A stretch of 64,000 nt of DNA from Dyadobacter psychrophilus (GTDB taxonomy: Bacteria > Bacteroidota > Bacteroidia > Cytophagales > Spirosomataceae). The stretch is from the NCBI RefSeq assembly GCF_900167945.1, contig NZ_FUZA01000001.1:434001-498000 (forward strand), read 5' to 3'. Positions 43,170 through 51,740 of this stretch are shown piece after piece. Numbering within the stretch: position 1 is the stretch's first letter; each line of letters begins with the position of its first letter. The notes beneath the pieces are model-generated. The model had not been told where the DNA came from. It did no database searches and saw nothing but the letters and a program-made list of their open reading frames with translations. The position numbers were made by a program, and so were the translations under genes.

Positions 43170-44120
43170 ATGAGAAAATTAGTACAAACCTGCCTTTTTG
43201 CATTTGCTTTGCTGACAACTGCTTTTGCAACCAATCCAAAACCTAACCCAACCCAGCCAGCACCGTCTCCGCTCGAAGGCCGCTGGGACATTACTGTGGA
43301 TATGGCTGGTAAAATGGCCCCTTCATGGCTGGAAGTGCGCCATTCCGGGAACCATACCCTGATCGGACAGTTCACAAGCGTTTCGGGAAGCGCGCGGCCG
43401 ATTTCAGAAGTAATCTTAAAAGATGGCAAGTTTAGTTTTGAAATTCCGCCGCAATGGGAAAAGGGCGACGGCAAATTCAAGCTGGAAGGAACGCTTACCG
43501 GCGAAAAAATCGCGGGATCTGTCACAACGCCCGAAGGCAAAACTTTCACTTACACAGGTGTGCGCGCACCATCATTGCGCAGGACGGCAGCACCAGTATG
43601 GGGCGCGCCGATTAAATTGACAGACGGAAATGTGATCAAAGGATGGCATGCAATGGGCGAAAATCAGTGGATTGCGGAAAACGGCATTCTGCGCAGTCCA
43701 AAATCCGGTGCTAACCTCATTACTGACCAAAAATTCAACGATTTCAAACTGCATGTGGAGTTTCGCATTCCAAAAGGAAGCAATAGCGGCGTGTACCTGA
43801 GAGGTCGTTATGAAGTGCAGGTTACCGATAGCAAAGGAATGGAACCATCTCTGGACCAACTTGGTGCGATTTATGGATTCCTTGTTCCAAGCGAAATGAT
43901 GGCCAAAGATCCGGGAGAATGGCAATCGTTTGACATTACACTGGTAGGCCGGATGCTGACCCTGGTAACCAATGGAAAGACGGTTATCACTAACCAGGAA
44001 ATCCCCGGAATTACAGGCGGAGCGCTGGATAGCAACGAAGGGGAACCAGGCCCACTTTACATCCAGGGTGACCACGGTCCTGTGGAATACAGGAACATTG
44101 TGATCACTCCTGCCAAATAA
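43170..44120 (+). CDS. Secreted DUF1080 protein (3-keto-disaccharide hydrolase family)
   Basis: Protein of 316 residues with a signal peptide (KLVQTCLFAFALLTTAFATN). A lipocalin-like N-terminal part (about 30-130) contains EGRWDITVDMAGKMAPSWLEV. The DUF1080 jelly-roll domain (about 145-316) shows IKGWHAMGENQWIAENGILRSP, DFKLHVEFRIPKGSNSGVYLRGRYEVQV and YIQGDHGPVEYRNIVITP. DUF1080 is the 3-keto-disaccharide hydrolase family. Two downstream genes encode a flavin oxidoreductase and its small subunit that could make 3-keto-sugars, so a joint pathway is likely but inferred. Confidence 0.88.
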   Translation: MRKLVQTCLFAFALLTTAFATNPKPNPTQPAPSPLEGRWDITVDMAGKMAPSWLEVRHSGNHTLIGQFTSVSGSARPISEVILKDGKFSFEIPPQWEKGDGKFKLEGTLTGEKIAGSVTTPEGKTFTYTGVRAPSLRRTAAPVWGAPIKLTDGNVIKGWHAMGENQWIAENGILRSPKSGANLITDQKFNDFKLHVEFRIPKGSNSGVYLRGRYEVQVTDSKGMEPSLDQLGAIYGFLVPSEMMAKDPGEWQSFDITLVGRMLTLVTNGKTVITNQEIPGITGGALDSNEGEPGPLYIQGDHGPVEYRNIVITPAK

Positions 44121-44156
44121 ACTGAAAATCGGGCATCGCAATTTTTAAGAGACAAA

Positions 44157-44185
44157 AAAATGGCCGGGAAATTCCCGGCCATTTT
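44157..44185 (+). terminator. Terminator after DUF1080 gene
   Basis: A 13-bp perfect stem: AAAATGGCCGGGA (44157-44169) and TCCCGGCCATTTT (44173-44185) with a 3-nt loop. It lies 36 nt after the stop. The A tract upstream gives it some symmetry. Confidence 0.8.
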
Positions 44186-44340
44186 AATTAACACACACTG
44201 TTATGACTTTACGTCACTACTTTTAGACGCGGTTTAATGCATCTGGTCACTCGATCTATTAGCTAGGTTTGATAAAACTTTTCCAAAAGCATTGAATATG
44301 CCATTTACGGCCGCTTAATTTCCTCATCATCTTTAAAAAA

Positions 44341-44369
44341 ATATCTTCCCTGAAAGTCAGGGAAGATAT
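44341..44369 (-). terminator. Minus-strand terminator hairpin of the small frameshifted gene
   Basis: Arms ATATCTTCCCTGA (44341-44353) and TCAGGGAAGATAT (44357-44369) pair perfectly with a 3-nt loop. Only the minus strand has a following T run (TTTTTT, 44340-44335), so it points left and fits a transcript ending after the frame that stops at 44401. Confidence 0.7.
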
Positions 44370-44400
44370 CTGCATTATTTACTCAACGTTCCTCTATTAC

Positions 44401-44566
44401 TTAACCTTTAACCTTGCCCGCCAGATCAAAGGGATCTGACGGATTGCCTAAGCCTTTGGTTCATAATATTAAACAAATATGGCACGGGCAGGCCGATGGA
44501 ACCAAATGCGATGATTCTCCGGTAGACTTCAATGAATTTACGGAAAATTATAGCCCATAATGGCAA
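44401..44566 (-). pseudogene. Small gene split over two frames, possible +1 frameshift at CTTAGGC
   Basis: A minus-strand frame runs from about 44566 (TTG, no ATG in frame) and encodes PLWAIIFRKF, EVYRRIIAFGSIGL and PVPYLFNIMNQRL before a TGA at 44428-44426. Shifting +1 at the heptamer CTTAGGC (about 44451-44445) joins it to GNPSDPFDLAGKVKG ending at TAA (44403-44401). Both halves look like protein and a minus-strand terminator follows 31 nt later. It may be a decayed gene, a sequencing error, or a real frameshift-dependent small protein. Family not recognised. Confidence 0.4.
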
Positions 44567-44637
44567 AAATTCTGGACAGGTTGTTATATTTAAAGGTTAA
44601 TTTTAACTAATTCCATTCCGACTTAAATTCTTAACTA

Positions 44638-45168
44638 ATGAACCGTAGAGAAGCTGTTCAAAAAATAACCTTCCTGCTTGGAGGCACCATTTCTGCCCCA
44701 TTAATGGCTGGCATAATGGGAGAAAAACTGAACTTCGGCCCTTCCCTTGATCTTTCCGCCGAACAGGAGGCCCTTTTGGCCGACGTGGCAGACGTGATCA
44801 TCCCGACAACCGGAACGCCTGGTGCCAAAGCCGCGGGCGCAGACAAGTTCATCACCCGGATTATGCGCGACTGCTTCGAAATGGCGGATCAGAAGAAATT
44901 CTATTCCGGACTGGAAAAAATAGACGCGCAAAGCAAAGAAGTGTACGGAAAGGGATTTTCAGCCCTGGATACAACACAAAAGAACGACATTGTCAAACGC
45001 ACAACGGTTTCCGACAAACCATTTTTCCTGCAAATGAAAGGTTTGACGGTGACCGGATACTTCACGTCTGAAATTGGTGCTACGCAGGCACTTGACTACC
45101 TGCCTATCCCCGGAAGATTTGACGGAAGCTGGCCGATGCCAAAAGGCCAGAAAAGCTGGGCGATCTGA
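44638..45168 (+). CDS. Gluconate 2-dehydrogenase subunit 3 family protein
   Basis: Protein of 176 residues with a Tat-like start (NRREAVQKITFLLGGTISAP). The gluconate-dehydrogenase-subunit-3 domain shows LSAEQEALLADVADVIIPTTGTPGAKAAGADKFI and a terminal PIPGRFDGSWPMPKGQKSWAI. Such subunits accompany GMC flavoproteins and help their export or electron transfer. The GMC gene follows 41 nt later. This pair resembles glucoside 3-dehydrogenases. A role in making 3-keto-glycosides is inferred from the DUF1080 gene upstream. Confidence 0.88.
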   Translation: MNRREAVQKITFLLGGTISAPLMAGIMGEKLNFGPSLDLSAEQEALLADVADVIIPTTGTPGAKAAGADKFITRIMRDCFEMADQKKFYSGLEKIDAQSKEVYGKGFSALDTTQKNDIVKRTTVSDKPFFLQMKGLTVTGYFTSEIGATQALDYLPIPGRFDGSWPMPKGQKSWAI

Positions 45169-45209
45169 TCACGACTATTCCCTGACCAATCATTAATAAT
45201 ATCCTCATA

Positions 45210-46925
45210 ATGGCGAATTTAAATATTGATGCAGTAAAAGAAGTTACCTACGACGCAATCGTGATCGGTTCCGGCGTATCAGGCGGCTGGGCAGCAAAGG
45301 AGCTTACGGAGAAAGGCCTGAAAGTGTTAATGCTTGAAAAAGGCAAAAACCTGGAACACGTTACCGGCTACGAAAACGCCCTGAAAGCGCCCTGGGAAAC
45401 GCAATACAACGGCCGTCTGACGGTAAAACAAAAAGAAACACACCCATTCCTCTCCCGAGATTATCCGTACAACGAGTTGACGGAGAAATACTGGATGAAT
45501 GATATGGACCAGCCTTACGAAGAGAAAAAACGATTCGACTGGTTCCGACCGAACATTGTAGGCGGCAAATCGATCATGTGGGGAAGGCAGTCGTACAGGT
45601 TAAGCGACATTGATTTTGAGGCGAATTTGAAAGACGGCGTCGCAGTTGACTGGCCGATCCGTTATAAAGACATTGCGCCCTGGTATTCTTACGTAGAAAA
45701 ACACGTGGGAATTTCCGGAGAGAAATTGGGCCTTCCTCAGTTGCCCGACAGCGATTTCATTCCACCAATGGATATGTATTTTGTTGAAAAAGAGGTTAGA
45801 AAAAGACTCGAAAAGCAATTCCCAGGCCGTAACATGACCATTGGTCGCGTGGCTAACCTTTCGCAACCAACCAAAATCCAGCTCGAAGGCGGCCGTTCTC
45901 CATGTCAGTATCGTAATAAATGCTCATTAGGTTGTCCTTATGGCGCTTATTTCAGCACGCAGTCGAGCACGCTTCCGCCTGCTGTTAAGACTGGGTTGCT
46001 GACATTGCGGCCTGACACGGTGGTGAGGGAGATCATTTATGATGCCAAATCAAGCAAGGCAACTGGTGTGCGGGTTGTGGATTCGGTAACATTGCAGGAA
46101 AAGGAATATTTTGCAGGGCTGATCTTTGTTTGTGCCAGTGCCCTTGCGTCCACTGCTTTGCTCCTCAATTCAACCTCAGACCGTTTCCCGAATGGAATGG
46201 GCAATGATTCTGGTGAACTTGGCCATAATTTAATGGATCACCATTTCAGAACAGGCGCGAGCGGTGTTTGGGAAGGTGATCTGGACAAATATTACTTTGG
46301 CCGCCGCGCAAACGGCATTTACATTCCGCGTTACCGCAACATTGGTTCTGACAAACGTGATTATTTGCGTGGATTTGGTTACCAGGGTGGCGGAGGCCGC
46401 CAGGGGTGGCAGCGCAATGTTGCCGAACTTTCATTTGGTGCGGATTTCAAAGAAGAACTGACTACTCCGGGTAACTGGACGATGGGCTTTGGTGGATTTG
46501 GCGAAACATTGCCTTACCACGAAAACTACATGTATCTCAATAAGGATAAGAAGGATAAATTTGGCATCCCAGCGGTTGTTTTCGACGCAGACCTTCGTGA
46601 AAACGAAAAGAAAATGCGTGTCGATATGATGAACGACGCGGCTGAAATGCTCGAAAAATCAGGTCTCAAAAACGTCAAAACGCATGACAACGGGTCTTAT
46701 CTCGGTATGGCCATTCACGAGATGGGCACTGCCAGAATGGGCCGCGACCCTAAAACTTCGGTTTTGAACGGCAATAACCAGTTGCATTCTGTTAAAAATG
46801 TGTTCGTAACGGATGGTGCGGCAATGACTTCGGCTTCCTGCGTGAACCCATCATTGACCTACATGGCACTAACCGCCCGCGCGGTTGATTTTGCTGTGAA
46901 AGAGTCCAAGAAGAAGAATATTTAA
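45210..46925 (+). CDS. GMC-family flavin oxidoreductase
   Basis: Protein of 571 residues. The FAD-binding motif is DAIVIGSGVSGGWAAKELTEKGLKVLMLEKG near the N-terminus, and GGKSIMWGRQSYR and the Cys-rich SPCQYRNKCSLGCPYGAYFST follow. The C-terminal catalytic and FAD segment is HEMGTARMGRDPKT followed by NVFVTDGAAMTSASCVNPSLTYMALTARA. No signal peptide is present, so export would depend on the Tat-bearing subunit 3 encoded just upstream. It oxidises a sugar alcohol group, probably at C3 of a glycoside by analogy with related pairs; the substrate is not proven. A terminator follows. Confidence 0.9.
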   Translation: MANLNIDAVKEVTYDAIVIGSGVSGGWAAKELTEKGLKVLMLEKGKNLEHVTGYENALKAPWETQYNGRLTVKQKETHPFLSRDYPYNELTEKYWMNDMDQPYEEKKRFDWFRPNIVGGKSIMWGRQSYRLSDIDFEANLKDGVAVDWPIRYKDIAPWYSYVEKHVGISGEKLGLPQLPDSDFIPPMDMYFVEKEVRKRLEKQFPGRNMTIGRVANLSQPTKIQLEGGRSPCQYRNKCSLGCPYGAYFSTQSSTLPPAVKTGLLTLRPDTVVREIIYDAKSSKATGVRVVDSVTLQEKEYFAGLIFVCASALASTALLLNSTSDRFPNGMGNDSGELGHNLMDHHFRTGASGVWEGDLDKYYFGRRANGIYIPRYRNIGSDKRDYLRGFGYQGGGGRQGWQRNVAELSFGADFKEELTTPGNWTMGFGGFGETLPYHENYMYLNKDKKDKFGIPAVVFDADLRENEKKMRVDMMNDAAEMLEKSGLKNVKTHDNGSYLGMAIHEMGTARMGRDPKTSVLNGNNQLHSVKNVFVTDGAAMTSASCVNPSLTYMALTARAVDFAVKESKKKNI

Positions 46926-46950
46926 CAAGCAACAAACATTAGCGTGCTTA

Positions 46951-46990
46951 AAAACTATCCGGGCTGTCAAACGCCGGATAGTTTTTTTTT
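46951..46990 (+). terminator. Terminator of the GMC oxidoreductase operon
   Basis: AAAACTATCCGG (46951-46962) pairs with CCGGATAGTTTT (46974-46985), and the T run continues to 46990. It lies 26 nt after the stop codon. Confidence 0.85.
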
Positions 46991-47099
46991 AACCTGCAAG
47001 TTGGTCGACGAACTTTTTGCAGCTTTTTGCAACATTAGATTTAGTAATCTCATAAATCTTGCATAATATTGCACAACATTCCGTTTTAATACTCCTTTT

Positions 47100-48236
47100 A
47101 TGCAAGAAAAAGCAAAAATCAGCGCTGCCCGAAGAGCCGTTCTACTTATTTTCCTGGTCTGTGGAATCGGACTATCCAGTTGGGCGCCTATGGTTCCGTT
47201 TGCAAAACTTGCATTAAGGCTCAGCGAGGCTGACTTGGGCGTTGTGCTCTTATCGTTAGGAGCAGGAGCGATTTTGACAATGCCGGTAACCGGGATTTTG
47301 ATCAATAAATATGGCAGCCGGCGGATTTCGCTATTTTCCGCCATTATAATTGCCACAATGCTCCCCTTACTCCTGCTTGCCCGAACGCCTTATGAGCTTG
47401 CAGCAGCATTATTCGTCTTTGGCGCAGGCATAGGGTCCGTCGATGTAGCCATGAATGCGCAGGCTGTTTTGGTTCAGGAAAAGCATGGAAGCCACATTAT
47501 GTCGTCTTTTCATGGCATGTTCAGCGTAGGCGGCTTGCTTGGTTCCATTGGACTTGGCTTTTTGATCAAAGCGGGATTATCGCCCACAGTTGCCGCGGTA
47601 AGCATATCGGCATTGCTTATCATTATCACTGCAACGCAATTCAAATATCTTCTCCCGCGTTCCGAAGAAGCGAAAATTGACAGCGCAAGTTTTATTCTTC
47701 CAAAAGGCCCGGTGCTCGTGCTGGGACTCATGTGTTTTATCCTTTTCCTCGCGGAAGGTTCGCTACTCGACTGGAGTGCGGTGTTTTTGCAGTTTTCAAG
47801 AAACTTCGACCCGTCGCTTTCCGGCGTTGGTTATGCGGCATTTTCTGTCGCGATGGCCATTATGCGCTTAACCGGCGATGGCATTATTCATAAACTTGGG
47901 CCTTCCAAAGTCGTGTTTTACGGAACATTTTTGGCCGGAGCGGGCTTTTTAATCGCGGTTGCTTTACCCTGGCCTCCGGCTGCATTAGTCGGATTTGTGC
48001 TGGTTGGACTGGGTGCTGCCAACGTAGTTCCTATTTTTTTCACAGCTGCCGGGCGCTTTCCCAATGTCCCGCCATCCGTCTCACTTCCTGCCGTGACAAC
48101 ATTAGGCTATGCGGGGCAATTGGCAGGTCCGGCACTCATTGGTTTTATCGCAGAATTCACTTCCCTGTCTATCGCATTGGGCTTCGTCGGGGTGCTGCTA
48201 TTTATCGTGGCTTTCACATACAAGCACAGGGAATGA
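47100..48236 (+). CDS. MFS transporter (YbjJ-like)
   Basis: Protein of 378 residues with about 12 membrane helices. The first helix region has RRAVLLIFLVCGIGLSSWAPMVPFAK, and the loop after helix 2 (LINKYGSRRISLF) is the MFS signature. FGAGIGSVDVAMNAQAVLVQ and SSFHGMFSVGGLLGSIGLGFLIK match the YbjJ-type branch. The substrate is unknown. It follows the GMC gene by 174 nt including a terminator, so it has its own promoter, and it converges with the Omp85-like gene. Confidence 0.88.
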   Translation: MQEKAKISAARRAVLLIFLVCGIGLSSWAPMVPFAKLALRLSEADLGVVLLSLGAGAILTMPVTGILINKYGSRRISLFSAIIIATMLPLLLLARTPYELAAALFVFGAGIGSVDVAMNAQAVLVQEKHGSHIMSSFHGMFSVGGLLGSIGLGFLIKAGLSPTVAAVSISALLIIITATQFKYLLPRSEEAKIDSASFILPKGPVLVLGLMCFILFLAEGSLLDWSAVFLQFSRNFDPSLSGVGYAAFSVAMAIMRLTGDGIIHKLGPSKVVFYGTFLAGAGFLIAVALPWPPAALVGFVLVGLGAANVVPIFFTAAGRFPNVPPSVSLPAVTTLGYAGQLAGPALIGFIAEFTSLSIALGFVGVLLFIVAFTYKHRE

Positions 48237-48249
48237 TCAGGTAAAAACA

Positions 48250-49410
48250 TCAAAAAGCTTCTCCTGTAAACAAATAAAACCCGGGGCCATCTTTGGTAAA
48301 CCCTACATCCAATCTCAGGTAAATATCTTTTTTGGGAAATAGCAAATAACGCAATCCTACACCTCCGGATGGACGGATGTGCTTAAACGTGAATGCACTG
48401 AGCTTGGGAGCGACAACCGCCGTTCCCGCAAACGCCACTGCCCCGAACCGCTTACTAAACCCGAACGGCAACCAGCGATGCTCTACCTGGCCCGCGATCA
48501 TATTTTTGTCGCGGTAACGGCCATAGTAATAACCCCGCATGATCATTTCCCCACCCATTAATGCAAGCTGGTTGAAAGGCACATTACCAGAATAAAAGTT
48601 ACCTAAAAGCTGCCACGCAAGCACATTTCGGGCACTTACCGGGTGCGATGAGCGCACATCCAGGTTGACTCCCTGAAAATTAAAATCGCTTCCCAGACCC
48701 GAGCTGTATTTCAAAAACGAAATTTCTCCAAAAAACCCTTTCCTCACATTCAGCACATTGTGCCGGTTATCATAAACCAATGCCGCGCCTAACCCTATAT
48801 TCCGCGTACCGTCACTTCCCAGTGGCTTGTCGTAAGTGTGGTTGTCGGGCTGCTCAAAGTTTGTGTTATATAATTGCTGATAATCCACTTCCGGTCCTGC
48901 GAAAAAATTGGGCTTGATTTTCCTTAAAACGCGTTGTTTGAAAAGAATATAATTGGCATCGATCAACGCAGGATCTTCTCCAACAGTTTCAGGGCCTATG
49001 CCATAATAAAGCAGCGGAAATCGCTGAAAACGTGTCCTTCCGAGAAAAAACCATTTGTCCTTATCCCCATAAATAGCATTGTCAAGCCAGATGCCATACT
49101 GCGCTTCCAGGGTGACGAACGTAAAAGCCTGCACTTCGCTCAAACGGTTCAGGGTATCCTTATTAGCCTGAAAAATCAGTAATGAAGAGAGCCCGAATTC
49201 AAAACTCGTTTCCGGTGAATAGCCTAATGTGGGATAAATCCTGAAACTGGATTCGCCCGGGGCAGTTGTATCGGAAATAGTTTTTTGTACAAATCTCTTA
49301 AACCAGCCCTCCTGCGCGTGTACGCGGCAACTGGCCGCAATGATGATAGCAGAGACAAGCAACAAGGCTTTGATCTTCTTCAATTGATGTAACTTTTGAT
49401 GAGAAAGCAT
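48250..49410 (-). CDS. Omp85/BamA-TamA-like surface antigen barrel
   Basis: Outer-membrane barrel of 386 residues. After a signal region (ALLLVSAIIIAASCRVHAQ) come barrel strands: YPTLGYSPETSFEFGLSSLLIF, GIGLEG-like turns, DNRHNVLNVRKGFFGEISFLKYSSGLG, GNFYSGNVPFNQLALMGGEMIMRGYYYGRYRDKNMIAGQVEHRWLPFG and GGVGLRYLLFPKKDIYLRLDVGFTKDGPGFYLF. The RGYYYGRYRDK segment corresponds to the VRGF/Y motif of the Omp85 barrel. No POTRA domains are visible, so it is a barrel-only relative. It diverges from the glycoside-hydrolase-like gene. Confidence 0.84.
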   Translation of the reverse strand: MLSHQKLHQLKKIKALLLVSAIIIAASCRVHAQEGWFKRFVQKTISDTTAPGESSFRIYPTLGYSPETSFEFGLSSLLIFQANKDTLNRLSEVQAFTFVTLEAQYGIWLDNAIYGDKDKWFFLGRTRFQRFPLLYYGIGPETVGEDPALIDANYILFKQRVLRKIKPNFFAGPEVDYQQLYNTNFEQPDNHTYDKPLGSDGTRNIGLGAALVYDNRHNVLNVRKGFFGEISFLKYSSGLGSDFNFQGVNLDVRSSHPVSARNVLAWQLLGNFYSGNVPFNQLALMGGEMIMRGYYYGRYRDKNMIAGQVEHRWLPFGFSKRFGAVAFAGTAVVAPKLSAFTFKHIRPSGGVGLRYLLFPKKDIYLRLDVGFTKDGPGFYLFTGEAF

Positions 49411-49512
49411 TTACAAAGCAGAAGTTATAAAAACTGAGCCAAAATGCGTGAATGTATTAGTAGATCATAAATAAATGGCCGCTTTCCCCAGTTAAACGAC
49501 TTGATCTCCATA

Positions 49513-51621
49513 ATGAAAAAATTGTACACGCTTCTTTCTCTGGTATTTTTTACAAATTCCGTTTTTGCCCAAAACACAACGTTTGAAGACTTTTGGTGGA
49601 AAAGAAATAATCTTCGGGTCATACAAATGAACCTGCCATCTTACGAAGCCGCGACGATCAATGCGGATTCAATCGTGGCTGACTTGATCACTTATTCGGC
49701 CAACACACTGTTGATCAATGCGGGCGGTATCATGGCTTTCTATCCAACCAAGCTCGATTTTCATTACATTAATCCATTCATGAAGGAGAATGTGTTGGGT
49801 GATGTGATCAAGAAATGCCATCAAAACAACATTAAGGTCATTGTCCGCTTCGATTTCAGCCGCGTCCACGAAAGCATTTACAAAGCGCATCCCGACTGGT
49901 GCTACATTTCCCCCAAAGGCGAACGTATCATCAACACGGATATGTATGTTGTCTCCATAAATGCCCCTTACGTGCAGGAAAAGGCCTTTAAGATTGTTGA
50001 AGAAGTGATCGATATGTTTCCTATCGATGGGATTTTCCTGAATATGCCTGGTTATCAGGTTAATAATCCATACGAAGCAAAGTATCATGGCATTGATCAG
50101 AATGATTTTGATAAAAAAGCTTTTGCAAAGTATTCAAATGGAAAAGTGCTTCCTACCGAGGAAAATAAAGCGGACTCGCTTTATCAAAAATATCTGGAAT
50201 TTAAAAAACATACGGTTGAAGACTGGTCGGAAAGACTGCACAAGTTGGTTAAGTCTAAAAACGAGCAGATTGCCATTTGCACTTACTCAGACAAATTCGT
50301 GGACATTATCCGGCATGAGTCGCAGAGCATGACCACCCTGCCCTACTGGCCTTATACGGCTTCTGATAATGTGGGTAATGCAGTAAATTCTTTCCCAGAT
50401 CACATTATCAGCAACGCCAGCATTCAGCAGATTTCGTTCCAGTCGCGATACAATGCGGTTGAACCCCAGGAAGTTCAGATCCGGCTTTATGAGAACATCG
50501 CAAATGGTTCGGGGCTGGACCTCAGCATGATGGGCGACATGCGGGGATATGAAGACGAACGCAATTACGGGGTAATTAAGAAGGTTTACGCTTTCCACAA
50601 AAAGCATGAGCCGTATTTTGGTAAATATAAATCGCTCGCCAAAATCGCGATCGTAGCACCGGGAGCATGGCCCAGTGGCGAGCCAATGCAGGAATATCGC
50701 GGCATCCAGCTGATGCTCCGGGAGGCACACATTCCCTTTGATATTATTGAAGATGGCCAGATTGGAAATTTGAGGGAAAAAGTAAAAAGTTACCAGCTCA
50801 TTATCCTCCCGGAAATCACTTATTTAAAACCGGAAGCCATACAAGTCCTGAAAGACGCGAGTAAAGTAGGCACGAACCTGATTGCCACAAACCGCACATT
50901 GTTTGATAGTCCTGAGACTTTGCAGCAATTATTTGGTGCCAAAATGGAGAAAAAAGACAATGATGGGGCTGGGAATTATCTTGTTCCCGACAACCGAAAC
51001 ATTTTCAAAAGCTTCCCTGGACAAAAAATGCTTTTCTGGAAGTTTAATCTTGGGCTTTATGACCTTTCCGGTGCTGATCAAACACTGCTTCCGGTTTTGT
51101 CCAAAGGCCGCCCCGGCCCGCCGGAAATTATCGGAGGCCACGAGCCGACCGGGTACCATGCATTGGGAATCAAAAACCATGAGAAAAGTAAAGCACTCAT
51201 TTTTCCGGTTAGCCTTGGTCGGATCTATTATATGCACGGTTATCAGGAGCATAAAAATCTGCTTTTGGATGCGATCCGTTACGTTTTGCCGGAAGCCGGT
51301 AAAGACATTCAAACCAATGCGCCTCAAAGAGTTGAAGTTATTTTAAAGGAATTTGTGAAGAATAACGTCAGTAACAAAGAGAAGGTGATGGCCGACGGTT
51401 TGATCCTGCATCTGGTCAATTTAACAGGGTTTAGCGGCAACTCCTATTTTGAGCCATTACCGGTTTATAATCTGAGTTTTAAAATCAAATCAGCCAAAAA
51501 ACCAGCTAAGATCTTCTCATTAAGCAGTGGACAACCAATCAAATTTTCATACGCTAATACACTTATTAATTTACAAATAAGCAAGTTGGAAGGGTTTGAC
51601 GGGATTGTGATGGAATATTAA
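49513..51621 (+). CDS. Secreted glycoside-hydrolase-like protein with glutamine-amidotransferase-like trimerisation domain
   Basis: Protein of 702 residues from the ATG at 49513, with a signal peptide (KKLYTLLSLVFFTNSVFAQN). An N-terminal TIM-barrel part resembles the hypothetical GHL6/GH42-like domain (INPFMKENVLGDVIKKCHQNNIKVIVRFDFSRVHESIYKAHPDWCYI; PIDGIFLNMPGY). The following domain (about 380-530) is like the beta-galactosidase trimerisation domain (YRGIQLMLREAHIPFDIIEDGQIG; LIILPEITYLKPEAIQVLKD). A beta-rich C-terminal region follows. The catalytic Glu residues of GH42 are not obvious, so activity is unclear. Confidence 0.78.
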   Translation: MKKLYTLLSLVFFTNSVFAQNTTFEDFWWKRNNLRVIQMNLPSYEAATINADSIVADLITYSANTLLINAGGIMAFYPTKLDFHYINPFMKENVLGDVIKKCHQNNIKVIVRFDFSRVHESIYKAHPDWCYISPKGERIINTDMYVVSINAPYVQEKAFKIVEEVIDMFPIDGIFLNMPGYQVNNPYEAKYHGIDQNDFDKKAFAKYSNGKVLPTEENKADSLYQKYLEFKKHTVEDWSERLHKLVKSKNEQIAICTYSDKFVDIIRHESQSMTTLPYWPYTASDNVGNAVNSFPDHIISNASIQQISFQSRYNAVEPQEVQIRLYENIANGSGLDLSMMGDMRGYEDERNYGVIKKVYAFHKKHEPYFGKYKSLAKIAIVAPGAWPSGEPMQEYRGIQLMLREAHIPFDIIEDGQIGNLREKVKSYQLIILPEITYLKPEAIQVLKDASKVGTNLIATNRTLFDSPETLQQLFGAKMEKKDNDGAGNYLVPDNRNIFKSFPGQKMLFWKFNLGLYDLSGADQTLLPVLSKGRPGPPEIIGGHEPTGYHALGIKNHEKSKALIFPVSLGRIYYMHGYQEHKNLLLDAIRYVLPEAGKDIQTNAPQRVEVILKEFVKNNVSNKEKVMADGLILHLVNLTGFSGNSYFEPLPVYNLSFKIKSAKKPAKIFSLSSGQPIKFSYANTLINLQISKLEGFDGIVMEY

Positions 51622-51740
51622 AGAACGCGTATTTCTCATCGATTTCCGTTGGCTAAAACATAGTTACCGGAGAATAATTTAAAATTGATTTTGTATTTGG
51701 TTTATGAAGCTTAGTAGGAACGCTATTAAACTTCTTCAAA

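Noticed and set aside
46967-47356. 129-codon minus-strand frame over the GMC terminator and MFS start
   Set aside because: It runs through a strong terminator hairpin and the first helices of the MFS gene, with no family features.
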